Assembly: GCA_003451785.1 (NCBI GenBank)
Contig: DMJL01000113.1
Span: 15,421-36,487 of the forward strand
Length of the DNA stretch: 21,067 bases
Source of the DNA: Bacteroidales bacterium
Lineage (GTDB): Bacteria; Bacteroidota; Bacteroidia; Bacteroidales; UBA7960
Reading direction: 5' to 3'
The first letter of the stretch is position 1. The number at the start of each line of letters is the position of its first letter. The position numbers and the translations under genes were made by a program. This document shows, in pieces, positions 1 to 7,130 of the stretch. Under the pieces are notes generated by a model that saw only the letters and a program-made list of their open reading frames with translations, was not told where the DNA came from and ran no database searches.

Positions 1-599
1 ATATCGAAAGTACCACCGCCAAGGTCATACACTGCAATACGCATATCCTTGTTCTTCTTGTCGAGGCCATAGGCAAGCGATGCTGCTGTAGGCTCGTTGA
101 TGATTCTACGCACCTTTAGACCGGCAATCTCACCTGCTTCTTTGGTAGCTTGCCGCTGCGAATCATTGAAGTATGCAGGCACAGTAATAACTGCCTCAGT
201 TACTTCATGCCCCAAATAGTCTTCTGCGGTTTTTTTCATTTTCTGAAGCACCATGGCTGAGATTTCCTGTGGCGTATAAAGACGGTCGTCTATTTTTACG
301 CGTGGGGTGTTGTTTTCACCTTTTACAACCACATAAGATGACCTGTTTCTTTCTTTGGCAGCCGACTCAAACGATTCACCCATTAGTCGCTTAATGGAAG
401 CTATGGTTTTTGTAGGATTAATAACTGCCTGCCTTTTTGCAGGATCACCCACTTTGCGCTCACCATTTTCGGTAAATGCCACTATAGATGGTGTGGTTCG
501 CCGTCCTTCGCTGTTGGGTATTACAACAGGTTCGTTGCCTTCCATTACAGCAACGCAGGAGTTGGTAGTACCCAAGTCAATTCCAATAATTTTTCCCAT
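1..599 (-). CDS. dnaK: Chaperone DnaK (Hsp70), 5' part only
   Basis: This is the first 199 codons of the ATP-dependent Hsp70 chaperone; the gene runs off the left edge. Translating the minus strand from the ATG at 599-597 gives MGKIIGIDLGTTNSC, the canonical Hsp70 start with the phosphate-binding loop DLGTTNSC at residues 8-15. INEPTAASLAYG lies near residue 170, and the second phosphate loop DLGGGTFDI sits at the cut edge (about 191-199). Everything visible belongs to the N-terminal ATPase domain and no substitution stands out. DnaK works in the cytoplasm with DnaJ and GrpE on unfolded clients. Neither partner is adjacent, although a membrane J-domain protein lies about 4.3 kb away. The gene is separated by 138 bp from the TonB receptor upstream on the same strand and has its own sigma-54-like promoter at 648-662. 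Identity is certain; the C-terminal half is not visible. Confidence 0.98.
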   Translation of the reverse strand, partial: MGKIIGIDLGTTNSCVAVMEGNEPVVIPNSEGRRTTPSIVAFTENGERKVGDPAKRQAVINPTKTIASIKRLMGESFESAAKERNRSSYVVVKGENNTPRVKIDDRLYTPQEISAMVLQKMKKTAEDYLGHEVTEAVITVPAYFNDSQRQATKEAGEIAGLKVRRIINEPTAASLAYGLDKKNKDMRIAVYDLGGGTFD

Positions 600-647
600 T
601 TTGATTATTATGTTAATGTTGATTCTGATTTTACGACTACGCTATAC

Positions 648-662
648 GCAATGATTGTGCCA
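648..662 (-). promoter_or_regulatory. Sigma-54-like -24/-12 promoter of dnaK
   Basis: On the minus strand the sequence reads TGGCACAATCATTGC. This matches the RpoN consensus TGGCAC-N5-TTGC, with the invariant GG and GC separated by exactly 10 bases. The predicted transcription start is near 636-638, giving a leader of about 38 nt to the dnaK ATG at 599. No TAnnTTTG housekeeping box is evident between it and the gene. Function is inferred from sequence alone. Confidence 0.6.
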
Positions 663-737
663 TTGCTGTTTTTTGCCAGAAAGTGTAAATTTTGCTGCGT
701 TTGATGCAATGAACATCTGACAAAAAGGCAGATATAA

Positions 738-3230
738 TTAAAATTGCGCCACAAGCTTTAGGTTTATCAAACGGCTGGTAAGATAATTTGGCACTGCAAA
801 CAACCGGTTTTCCACATCTCTTATCCAATGGTACGAAATAGTATTGTTGATTTGCAGCAGATTGAAAATTTCTGCTGTAATCCACAGATTGTCGAAATGT
901 CTGAAGAAGTTGTTGGCGTTTCTTTGAGTGGATTCTCCAATCAGTTGCTTAGAGAATCCGATATCTACCCTTCGGTAGGGCGCCATTCGGAGTGCATTGC
1001 GGAAAGTATTGTCGGATGGCGGACCAAATGGCACACCGGTGCTATAGAAAAAGGCTAAGTGCACTTTGTAGTTTGGATTTCTTGGCAGAAAATCCTGAAA
1101 AAACAGACTAAAACTAAACCGCTGGTCGGTTGGGCGTGGAATAAAACCGTCAGGAAAAAGGTTTTCGGGTACATTTCCATTAACACCGTCATGAATCCGC
1201 TCAGCGGTTTTCATCAGCGACATACTTGCCCAAGATGCTAATCCGGGCACAAACTCACCATGCAACTTCATATCTATACCGGTTGCATATCCATCGGCCA
1301 TGTTTCGGGCAAAATAGCGAATCCTAAGATTGTCTATTTGATAGGGGATAAGGTTGTTCAGGTCTTTGTAATAAAGTTCGGTGGTGTATTTGAATGGTCT
1401 TCCCCAAGCTGTGAAATGATATTCAGATGCTAAAACAAAGTGTATGGATTCCTGCGCCCGTATTTGGGTATTGAGGTTTCCCGCAAAATCGCGCAATTCC
1501 CTGTAAAACGGCGGCTGATGAAAATATCCGACTGATGCTCTAAAATTCCATTGAGGCATATTGCTGGGAATAAAAACAAGCGTGCTCCGGGGGCTGAATA
1601 GGAATTGGCGATTGAGCGACCAATAATTGACCCTGGCTCCTGCTGTTAAGGATAATCTTCCAAATGATGGATTAAACACCCAAGTGTTTTGCACAAATCC
1701 CGAAATTCTCGACGATTGAAGGCGCAATCGTGCAAACAATGTGTCCTGTAGCAGAATTAGATGGTATGGCTTTCGTGGAAGAGAAAATCCACTGGAGTCG
1801 ATCATAGTCCACTCGTTGAGCCTATCGGTAATTCGTTCTTGTTGGAATCGAACACCCCATACCAACGAAAGGTTGTTTCCAATAAGTTGTCCTGTATGGC
1901 TAGCGTTCCAAACCAAAGCATCCAATCTGTTGCGAGCGTGCCGTAGAAAAGTTCCCACTCCTAATGCCTCACCTGTGGTTTGCCCAAAATTGTCGCGCCC
2001 GAAATCGGTTTCTACCCTCGATACCAAGTAGCTGCCAACCACATCAAATGTTTCCGACTCATCGCTATTAAACAGGCTCATGTTCCACCTTAGCCTTAGT
2101 GATGGATTGGGGCGATATTGCATAGAAAGTGCGCCCATTGCTGTTACAAACCTATTGATTTCTGCCCCTCTGAATGCGATGGTGAGTTGTCGCACATCGG
2201 TTGCGGTTCCAAAGCGGGTAGTTTGTTCTACAGGCTCAAAGAGGTAATTGTTGCGGTTGTAGTTGCCCAGCAGGCTGATTTCTAACCGTGGATTGATAGC
2301 ATGGGTAATCAGTGCTTGAAAATCGGTGAACGATGGTTGGTAGTCGCCCGTTGCATCAAGTGTGCCAAGCAGATATTGGTTCGACTTGTGCCGTAATCCC
2401 GTCAAGAAGGTAGTTTTGCCGTTATTGGCAGTGCCTTCCAGATGCAATGAACCTTCGAGCAGACTAATTGCCGCCGAGCCTGCAAATTCTGTGGGTCTGC
2501 GATATTCAATATCCAAAGCCGATGACATTTTGTCGCCAAATCGGGCTTCAAATCCACCGGCCGAAAATCTTATGGACTGTACCAAGTCGCTATTGATAAA
2601 ACTCAGGCCCTCCTGCTGACCCGAGCGAATCAAAAATGGGCGATAAATCTCAATGCCATTTACATACACAAGGTTTTCATCAAAATTGCCTCCTCTAACG
2701 GAATATTGGTGCGACAACTCTGAACGCGAAAAAACTCCCGGCAGGGTTTTTAATAGCGACTCAACGCTTCGTGTGGGTCCCGGCAGGACCCGAACATGTC
2801 TGGGATCGAGCCGTTGCATGCCCGAAGGGAAGTCCACTTGTTCCCTCACAACAAAATCGGGCAAATGTCTGGCAGCAGACTCTAATTCTACTACCAATGG
2901 CACATTCTGTCCTTCTTGCACTACCAATGTGAGTCTTGCAGGGCTGTATGAAATATGGGAAAAAATCAAGTGATGCGCCCCTACCTGTAGCTCTAAACGA
3001 AATTTGCCCTCTTGGTTAGAAACTGTACCCAAACCGGTGGTTTCTACCTCAATATTCACATCTGCAATGGGTTGCCCTTGCATGTCTTGCACTACTCCTT
3101 CCACCATTGCCTTTTGTGAAAAAGCAGGGTTTCCTGCAGCAAGAACAAAGACAATAAACATTAGCAGCCGTGAAGCCGCAGCCTGAATCAGGGAAGTTGT
3201 TCGGAATGTGCAACCGGCTCCAAGCTGCAT
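738..3230 (-). CDS. TonB-dependent outer-membrane receptor with carboxypeptidase-regulatory N-domain
   Basis: This 830-residue protein should be an outer-membrane active transporter energised by TonB-ExbBD. In order it shows: a signal peptide (hydrophobic stretch about 22-38, likely cleavage after AFSQ); a CarboxypepD_reg-like beta domain (about 42-125, starting VEGVVQDMQGQPIADV); a plug (about 140-245) with SVRGGNFDENLVYVNG; and a long beta-barrel to the C terminus, which ends in Phe as outer-membrane barrels usually do. There is no SusD-like partner beside it, so a SusC glycan role is not supported and the substrate is unknown. A small secreted protein with the same type of regulatory domain lies 79 bp upstream on the same strand and may be co-transcribed. 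The ATG at 3230 is kept because the later Met24 would leave a signal peptide with no positive n-region, but the start is not certain. Confidence 0.9.
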   Translation of the reverse strand: MQLGAGCTFRTTSLIQAAASRLLMFIVFVLAAGNPAFSQKAMVEGVVQDMQGQPIADVNIEVETTGLGTVSNQEGKFRLELQVGAHHLIFSHISYSPARLTLVVQEGQNVPLVVELESAARHLPDFVVREQVDFPSGMQRLDPRHVRVLPGPTRSVESLLKTLPGVFSRSELSHQYSVRGGNFDENLVYVNGIEIYRPFLIRSGQQEGLSFINSDLVQSIRFSAGGFEARFGDKMSSALDIEYRRPTEFAGSAAISLLEGSLHLEGTANNGKTTFLTGLRHKSNQYLLGTLDATGDYQPSFTDFQALITHAINPRLEISLLGNYNRNNYLFEPVEQTTRFGTATDVRQLTIAFRGAEINRFVTAMGALSMQYRPNPSLRLRWNMSLFNSDESETFDVVGSYLVSRVETDFGRDNFGQTTGEALGVGTFLRHARNRLDALVWNASHTGQLIGNNLSLVWGVRFQQERITDRLNEWTMIDSSGFSLPRKPYHLILLQDTLFARLRLQSSRISGFVQNTWVFNPSFGRLSLTAGARVNYWSLNRQFLFSPRSTLVFIPSNMPQWNFRASVGYFHQPPFYRELRDFAGNLNTQIRAQESIHFVLASEYHFTAWGRPFKYTTELYYKDLNNLIPYQIDNLRIRYFARNMADGYATGIDMKLHGEFVPGLASWASMSLMKTAERIHDGVNGNVPENLFPDGFIPRPTDQRFSFSLFFQDFLPRNPNYKVHLAFFYSTGVPFGPPSDNTFRNALRMAPYRRVDIGFSKQLIGESTQRNANNFFRHFDNLWITAEIFNLLQINNTISYHWIRDVENRLFAVPNYLTSRLINLKLVAQF

Positions 3231-3309
3231 GGGTTCGATGGAAAGGATGATGATTATGGATATTTATGATAAAACACCTTTGCAAACAAAAAAATGCATT
3301 TTCAATGGA

Positions 3310-3963
3310 TTAATCGGATCGCCGAAACCGTCCTTCGCGCCAAGCCCTAATAAATTGTGCCCAAGCAAAGGGGTCGAAAATACGCATGGGTGGTGTTTGA
3401 CCAATGTAATACATTCTTTGCGCATGCTGGTTCATGGCATGTCTGAAATTTGCCCCGCCATCCATAGGCATTCGCTCCAACCTTTCGCGCATCTCTGCAA
3501 TGGCAAGGTTGCGCATGGCACGGTCGTAATCATCGTCGGGAATCTTGGTGTTTAAGAATGCATGCCTGAATTGTTCCCTGGTTGGCCAAGGGAAAATTAC
3601 CGTTTCTGGTAGAATGATGGTATCGCGGGTGAGAATTTGTACCACAGAGTAACGATTCTGCCTCATAGTATCGGGTACTACATAATACACATCCTTATAG
3701 CCAATGTTGCTAAAACGCAAAGTGTCGTGGGCTTGCACAACAATCGAGAAAAAGCCATAAAAATCGGAAACAGTACCTCTATGTGTGTTTTTTACCCAGA
3801 TATTGGTAAATGGCACGGGAGTTAGGCTATCGCCCTCCACAACTATGCCCGAAAACTGTATAATATGGCGCGGACGAATCAGACTTGGGATTCCTTCAGC
3901 TTTTGGCAAATACAGCCCTAAGGCTAACAAAATCAAATAAGAATATGTGAGAAAAAGTTTCAT
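3310..3963 (-). CDS. Secreted carboxypeptidase-regulatory-like domain protein
   Basis: This 217-residue protein has a signal peptide (MKLFLTYSYLILLALGLYLP, cleavage near AEG). A CarboxypepD_reg-like beta-sandwich follows at about 36-115: FSGIVVEGDSLTPVPFTNIW, then TVSDFYGFFSIVV and LRFSNIGYKDV, the usual pattern of this fold in Bacteroidota exported proteins. The C-terminal half (about 125-217) is charged, rich in Arg and Met, and has no recognisable enzyme motif. There is no lipobox Cys, so it is probably periplasmic or attached to the outer membrane by protein contacts. It precedes the TonB-dependent receptor by 79 bp on the same strand, which suggests a joint role at the outer membrane. 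No specific function can be assigned. Confidence 0.75.
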   Translation of the reverse strand: MKLFLTYSYLILLALGLYLPKAEGIPSLIRPRHIIQFSGIVVEGDSLTPVPFTNIWVKNTHRGTVSDFYGFFSIVVQAHDTLRFSNIGYKDVYYVVPDTMRQNRYSVVQILTRDTIILPETVIFPWPTREQFRHAFLNTKIPDDDYDRAMRNLAIAEMRERLERMPMDGGANFRHAMNQHAQRMYYIGQTPPMRIFDPFAWAQFIRAWREGRFRRSD

Positions 3964-4331
3964 CTGTAAAATTGAATTCTAAAAGGTCTTTTGGGATTTG
4001 CCCTTATGTTTTCATTCGTGTATGCAAAAACATTCTCAAGAGAATTGTGTGCTAATAAAAGTCTCAACAATGCTGATTGTTTTGTCAAAACTTTACGAGA
4101 GCCTTGTAATTACAGAACACTCAATCTGTGAGTCATTCCAAGTTTTAGGGCACTAAATTAGCGATTATATCAATTGGCAAATAAAATCCACAATATTTCT
4201 ATTGTTTTCAACAAGACAAAAACAGTTGCCTTATGTTGACTGTATTGATTTTATCAATGCTTAAGGTAGTGAAGATTTAATAAATATTAACATTGAAAAC
4301 TATTCCTTGCTAAACCCGTGTGTATGGAAAC
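3964..4331. other. AT-rich intergenic region with no gene seen
   Basis: Between the start of the secreted regulatory-domain protein and the rpmB terminator, no ORF with coding character and no recognisable RNA gene was found. Short palindromes are present: 4032-4045 (ATTCTC-AA-GAGAAT), 4066-4081 (AACAAT-gctg-ATTGTT) and 4079-4091 (GTTTTG-T-CAAAAC). The promoter of the downstream gene probably lies in 3964-4050, but no clean TAnnTTTG box was found there. Confidence 0.5.
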
Positions 4332-4362
4332 AAAAAAAGGCTGCTACCCTACGGGCACAGCC
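4332..4362 (-). terminator. Intrinsic terminator of rpmB
   Basis: On the minus strand, 26 nt after the rpmB stop, a GGCTG/CAGCC stem continues as CCC/GGG around a three-base loop (with a small internal bulge) over 4339-4362, followed directly by seven T residues (4332-4338). This is a textbook rho-independent terminator and implies that rpmB is transcribed alone. Confidence 0.8.
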
Positions 4363-4387
4363 AAAAGTTTTTAATAAACGGGGAAAA

Positions 4388-4624
4388 TTACATGCCCTTA
4401 TTGCTTTTTATCGCTTCCTGAATGCAGGCATAAATGCCCTTTTTGTTGATAATCTTTATCCCTTTAGCGGAAACCTTCAGTGTAATCCAACGGTTCTCCT
4501 CTGGGATGAAAAAACGCTTTTCCTGAATGTTGGGGATAAACCATCTTTTGGATTTGATGTTGGAGTGCGAAACATGGTTTCCAACTATGGGCTTTTTACC
4601 GGTAATCTGACAAACTCTTGACAT
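4388..4624 (-). CDS. rpmB: 50S ribosomal protein L28
   Basis: This 78-residue large-subunit ribosomal protein has the typical start MSRVCQITGKKPIVGNHVSH and the core VSAKGIKIINKKGI near residue 51. Length matches bacterial L28. Only one of the Cys residues of the zinc-ribbon (C+) form is present, so this is the zinc-free type. A -33/-7 promoter lies just upstream (4669-4695) and a strong terminator just downstream. Many Bacteroidota carry rpmB with rpmG (L33) and a short DUF4295 protein in one operon; here neither follows. Confidence 0.97.
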   Translation of the reverse strand: MSRVCQITGKKPIVGNHVSHSNIKSKRWFIPNIQEKRFFIPEENRWITLKVSAKGIKIINKKGIYACIQEAIKSNKGM

Positions 4625-4668
4625 TATCTATAAGTTTTAAGGCTGTTAATGCTCTTTTTTTGGGAGTG

Positions 4669-4695
4669 CAAAGTACGGCATTATTTTTTGTTCAA
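4669..4695 (-). promoter_or_regulatory. Bacteroidota-type promoter of rpmB
   Basis: Read on the minus strand: a TTG at 4695-4693, a 17-base spacer, then TACTTTG at 4675-4669, close to the Bacteroidota -33 TTG / -7 TAnnTTTG pattern (one base short in the -7 box). The leader to the rpmB ATG would be about 38 nt. Confidence 0.6.
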
Positions 4696-4789
4696 CCAAA
4701 TATTTTTCTTTCTAAATTATTTTAGTGACCGCTAATTGTCATTTATCAAGTTTTCAAGTTATGACCTTAGGTGTGTCATTTCATTGGCA

Positions 4790-4796
4790 TACTTTG
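4790..4796 (+). promoter_or_regulatory. Possible -7 box upstream of the J-domain gene
   Basis: TACTTTG resembles the Bacteroidota -7 box and is the same variant as at rpmB. No good -33 TTG is seen at the right distance, and the leader would be about 80 nt, so this is tentative. Confidence 0.35.
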
Positions 4797-4880
4797 TAAA
4801 AAGTGATTCTAATGCAATAGCACTAAAACAGATGTTAGAAGAAATTATCGTATTTTTACAAAATCTAAACGAATCACCTG

Positions 4881-5378
4881 ATGCCCGATTTATATGAAGT
4901 TCTTGGGGTTCAGCGCAATGCAACTGTAGATGCCATTCGCACGGCGTTTAGGGAAAAGGCCAAGTTACTGCATCCCGATATGAATCATGGATCGTCCACT
5001 GCTGAATTTCAAAAACTCAATGAGGCATATCAAATTCTTTCCAAGCCTGCCAAACGGCATCTATACGATTTGAGGCTTAGATACGGTGTTTCATACAGGG
5101 TGGTTTATCGAAGGAGAGCATCCGAAACATATGCCGAAAATCTTAGGCAATCCAAAACTGACTATGGAGGAAGCAGTAGCAGCAAAACACTTTTAAAGAC
5201 CTTGGATAAGTTCTTTTTTCTATCCTTGTTTTTCGCAGGACTCTTTGCAACCCTATTTGGAATTTATATGCTTTTTCAGGAGCCCGTTTATGGTGTGAAT
5301 CCCTTTGTTGGTGTGATATTTGGGGCAATATTCACATTCGGCATTGGCTATGGATACTTGAAATGGATTCGGGAATAG
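4881..5378 (+). CDS. Membrane-anchored J-domain protein
   Basis: This 165-residue protein has an N-terminal J domain (about 3-66) with the diagnostic HPD at residues 31-33, the DnaK-stimulating motif, and the helix that normally ends the domain (KRHLYDL). A basic, Ser-rich linker follows, then two hydrophobic segments (about 112-132 and 139-160) that should span the inner membrane. It has no Gly/Phe region, zinc finger or substrate-binding C-terminal domain, so it is not canonical DnaJ but a type III J protein that would recruit DnaK to the membrane. The ATG at 4881 begins MPDLYEVLGV, a normal J-domain start. It is divergent from rpmB and convergent with aroE (25 bp gap). The client is unknown. 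Confidence 0.88.
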   Translation: MPDLYEVLGVQRNATVDAIRTAFREKAKLLHPDMNHGSSTAEFQKLNEAYQILSKPAKRHLYDLRLRYGVSYRVVYRRRASETYAENLRQSKTDYGGSSSSKTLLKTLDKFFFLSLFFAGLFATLFGIYMLFQEPVYGVNPFVGVIFGAIFTFGIGYGYLKWIRE

Positions 5379-5403
5379 CAGGGGCTTTGGTTGCAGCAAA
5401 AAG

Positions 5404-6150
5404 TTAGGAATTCCAAACAGCCCAAGCGGCTTCTGCTTGTAAGTGTAACATCTCCAAGCCATTGATGGTTTGGCATCCCATTTTCTTTCCTTTTTTGAGA
5501 AAATCTGTTTCGGTCGGATTATAAACCATATCAAACAGGAAGTGATTCCTATGAAGCCAGTGATATGGCAGGGGTGGGTAGGTGTTTTGGTTGGGCATCA
5601 TTCCCAATGGTGTAGCATTGATTATCAAGGTGCATTCGTTCAATAATTCCTGAGTAATATCATCATAGCCCAAAGCTACACCTTCAATTGGAGCACGCGA
5701 AACCCTCACGATTTGGCAATTATGTTTGCCAAGCACCCATTCGGCAGCTTTGGCTGCACCTCCTGTGCCAAGAATTAAGGACTTTTTATTAGCAAAATCT
5801 ATCTTCCCCATCAGACTTTTTTCAAATCCATCCACATCGGTATTGTAGCCACTTAAATGTACCGTGCCTGCATCTCTTGTTATTTTAATGCAATTCACAG
5901 CTGCAATTTGTCGCGCTGCTCCTACAAGGGTGTCAAGGTGGGGTATGATTTTTTCTTTGTAAGGTATGGTAACATTCAATCCCAAAAGCTGGCGTTCCTT
6001 ATGTAGCAGCTCTGCAAGTTTATCGAGATTGTCTAATGGAAAATTCAGGTATTGTGCGTCAATGATACCTTCTTGTTGAAATTTGCGTGCAAAATATCCT
6101 GCCGACCAACTGTGTCCGAGAGGATAACCAATAAGTCCGAAAGTTCTCAT
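5404..6150 (-). CDS. aroE: Shikimate dehydrogenase
   Basis: This NADPH-dependent enzyme reduces 3-dehydroshikimate to shikimate in the chorismate pathway. Visible motifs in the 248 residues are GYPLGHSWS (Ser14 and Ser16 bind shikimate), NVTIPYKEKI with catalytic Lys65, AVNCI (Asn86), NTDVDGF with catalytic Asp105, the nucleotide-binding GTGGAAKA (128-135), NATPLGM, and the C-terminal INGLEMLHLQAEAAWAVW. Length is slightly below the usual 270 but all key residues are present. It lies 188 bp downstream of phosphosulfolactate synthase on the same strand, with a TACCTTTG box in the gap, so it probably has its own promoter. Its 3' end faces the J-domain gene. Confidence 0.97.
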   Translation of the reverse strand: MRTFGLIGYPLGHSWSAGYFARKFQQEGIIDAQYLNFPLDNLDKLAELLHKERQLLGLNVTIPYKEKIIPHLDTLVGAARQIAAVNCIKITRDAGTVHLSGYNTDVDGFEKSLMGKIDFANKKSLILGTGGAAKAAEWVLGKHNCQIVRVSRAPIEGVALGYDDITQELLNECTLIINATPLGMMPNQNTYPPLPYHWLHRNHFLFDMVYNPTETDFLKKGKKMGCQTINGLEMLHLQAEAAWAVWNS

Positions 6151-6209
6151 AAAAGAAAATTAGCCAAAATGGCCTTATTTGTTTTGCCTTCATGCGTTGC
6201 CGCAATGCA

Positions 6210-6217
6210 CAAAGGTA
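6210..6217 (-). promoter_or_regulatory. -7 box of aroE
   Basis: The minus strand reads TACCTTTG, an exact match to TAnnTTTG, giving a leader of about 53 nt. No clear -33 TTG was found. The rest of the 188-bp gap shows no obvious terminator. Confidence 0.5.
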
Positions 6218-6338
6218 ATCTTACTGATGCTTAGTAATCGGATGGTATGAAAAAGGCTTTATTGGAAGTTATGGAGAAGTTGAATCACCCAAATACCAGC
6301 ATATATTAAAACCATGTGATTGCATTTGTAGCTTAATT

Positions 6339-7121
6339 TCACTTTGGGATGCGAAATTTTTGAAGCTCTTCGGGTAAGAAATCAAAAAACGTATCGCCTC
6401 TTAGTCCCATTCTTAAGGTTTCTAAAGGAATAATGTCGTTTGGGGCAATATTGCCCAAATTGACATCAAATCCCAATAGCTTTATAAAATACACTTGCTG
6501 CGATTTGAGTGGAGCTTCCCAAATAATCTTGTTGCCGGGTATTGCTTTCAATATGTCGTGAATGAGCGATGTGTCGGCCTTGCCCGAACTTTCATAGATA
6601 CCCACAGTGCCACTTTCGCGGGCTTCTGCAATAACAAAAGAACTTCCTGCTTGCAATTCCGCTTGCATTTCTGCTATCCAAGTTGCAGCCTCATACACTA
6701 CTTCTGCATCTTTGGCACCTACCTCAGAAAGCACCATTCTGTCGGCAGAGAAAAGTCTGATATAGTTGCATTTTTCGCTATGGTCAATATAGATGGAGCC
6801 ATCAGAAATTTCTACAGCATCCAAATCCAAGTGGTCAATAAATTTTCTGTAGTCTTCCAATTGTCCTCTCACAACAAACGCTTCGAAGAGGGTGCCTCCA
6901 ACATAGACTTTTGCGCCGCCCTGTTGGTAAATTTTCACCTTCTCTTTCACATGGTTGGTAAAAAGCGAAGTACCAAAGCCCAATTTTACGAAATCAATAA
7001 GATGACCGGCCGTTTCCATTAGGTCGTTTGCTTCTCTGAGGCTCAAGCCTTTATCCATAACCATTGCAGTGCCTACTGCGCGTGGTTTGGAAGCTCTTTG
7101 GGGCAAGGTGCGAAGATACAT
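6339..7121 (-). CDS. comA: Phosphosulfolactate synthase (ComA family)
   Basis: This 260-residue TIM-barrel enzyme of the ComA/YitD family (PF02679) is known in methanogens and Bacillus to add sulfite to phosphoenolpyruvate, giving (R)-phosphosulfolactate. Family landmarks are VKLGFGTSLF, GAKVYVGGTLFEAF, VEISDGSI, and the highly conserved tail EAPLKSQQVYFIKLLGFDVN followed by LGNIAPNDIIPLETLRMGLRGDT. Length is normal. It starts 9 bp after the stop of the TPR gene and is surely co-transcribed with it. No comB or comC homologue is in the window, so the fate of the product here is unknown. Supply of a C3 sulfonate such as cysteate for sulfonolipids is one possibility but is inference only. Confidence 0.9.
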   Translation of the reverse strand: MYLRTLPQRASKPRAVGTAMVMDKGLSLREANDLMETAGHLIDFVKLGFGTSLFTNHVKEKVKIYQQGGAKVYVGGTLFEAFVVRGQLEDYRKFIDHLDLDAVEISDGSIYIDHSEKCNYIRLFSADRMVLSEVGAKDAEVVYEAATWIAEMQAELQAGSSFVIAEARESGTVGIYESSGKADTSLIHDILKAIPGNKIIWEAPLKSQQVYFIKLLGFDVNLGNIAPNDIIPLETLRMGLRGDTFFDFLPEELQKFRIPK

Positions 7122-7130
7122 GGCAGTGGT

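Noticed and set aside
3208..3555. Plus-strand ORF of 115 codons over the TonB receptor/secreted protein junction
   Set aside because: It overlaps two better-supported minus-strand genes and has no family resemblance.
738..3963. SusC/SusD-type glycan uptake locus
   Set aside because: No SusD-like lipoprotein or glycoside hydrolase is present, so only a generic TonB-dependent receptor call is justified.
6247..6309. A 20-codon plus-strand ORF (MKKALLEVMEKLNHPNTSIY) between aroE and comA
   Set aside because: It has an ATG and a plausible amphipathic look, but no promoter box upstream on that strand and a length expected by chance. Not annotated as a gene.
6495..7022. Plus-strand ORF of 175 codons opposite comA
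   Set aside because: It lies fully within the clearly conserved phosphosulfolactate synthase gene, is rich in Phe/Cys/His as antisense frames often are, and has no recognisable domain.
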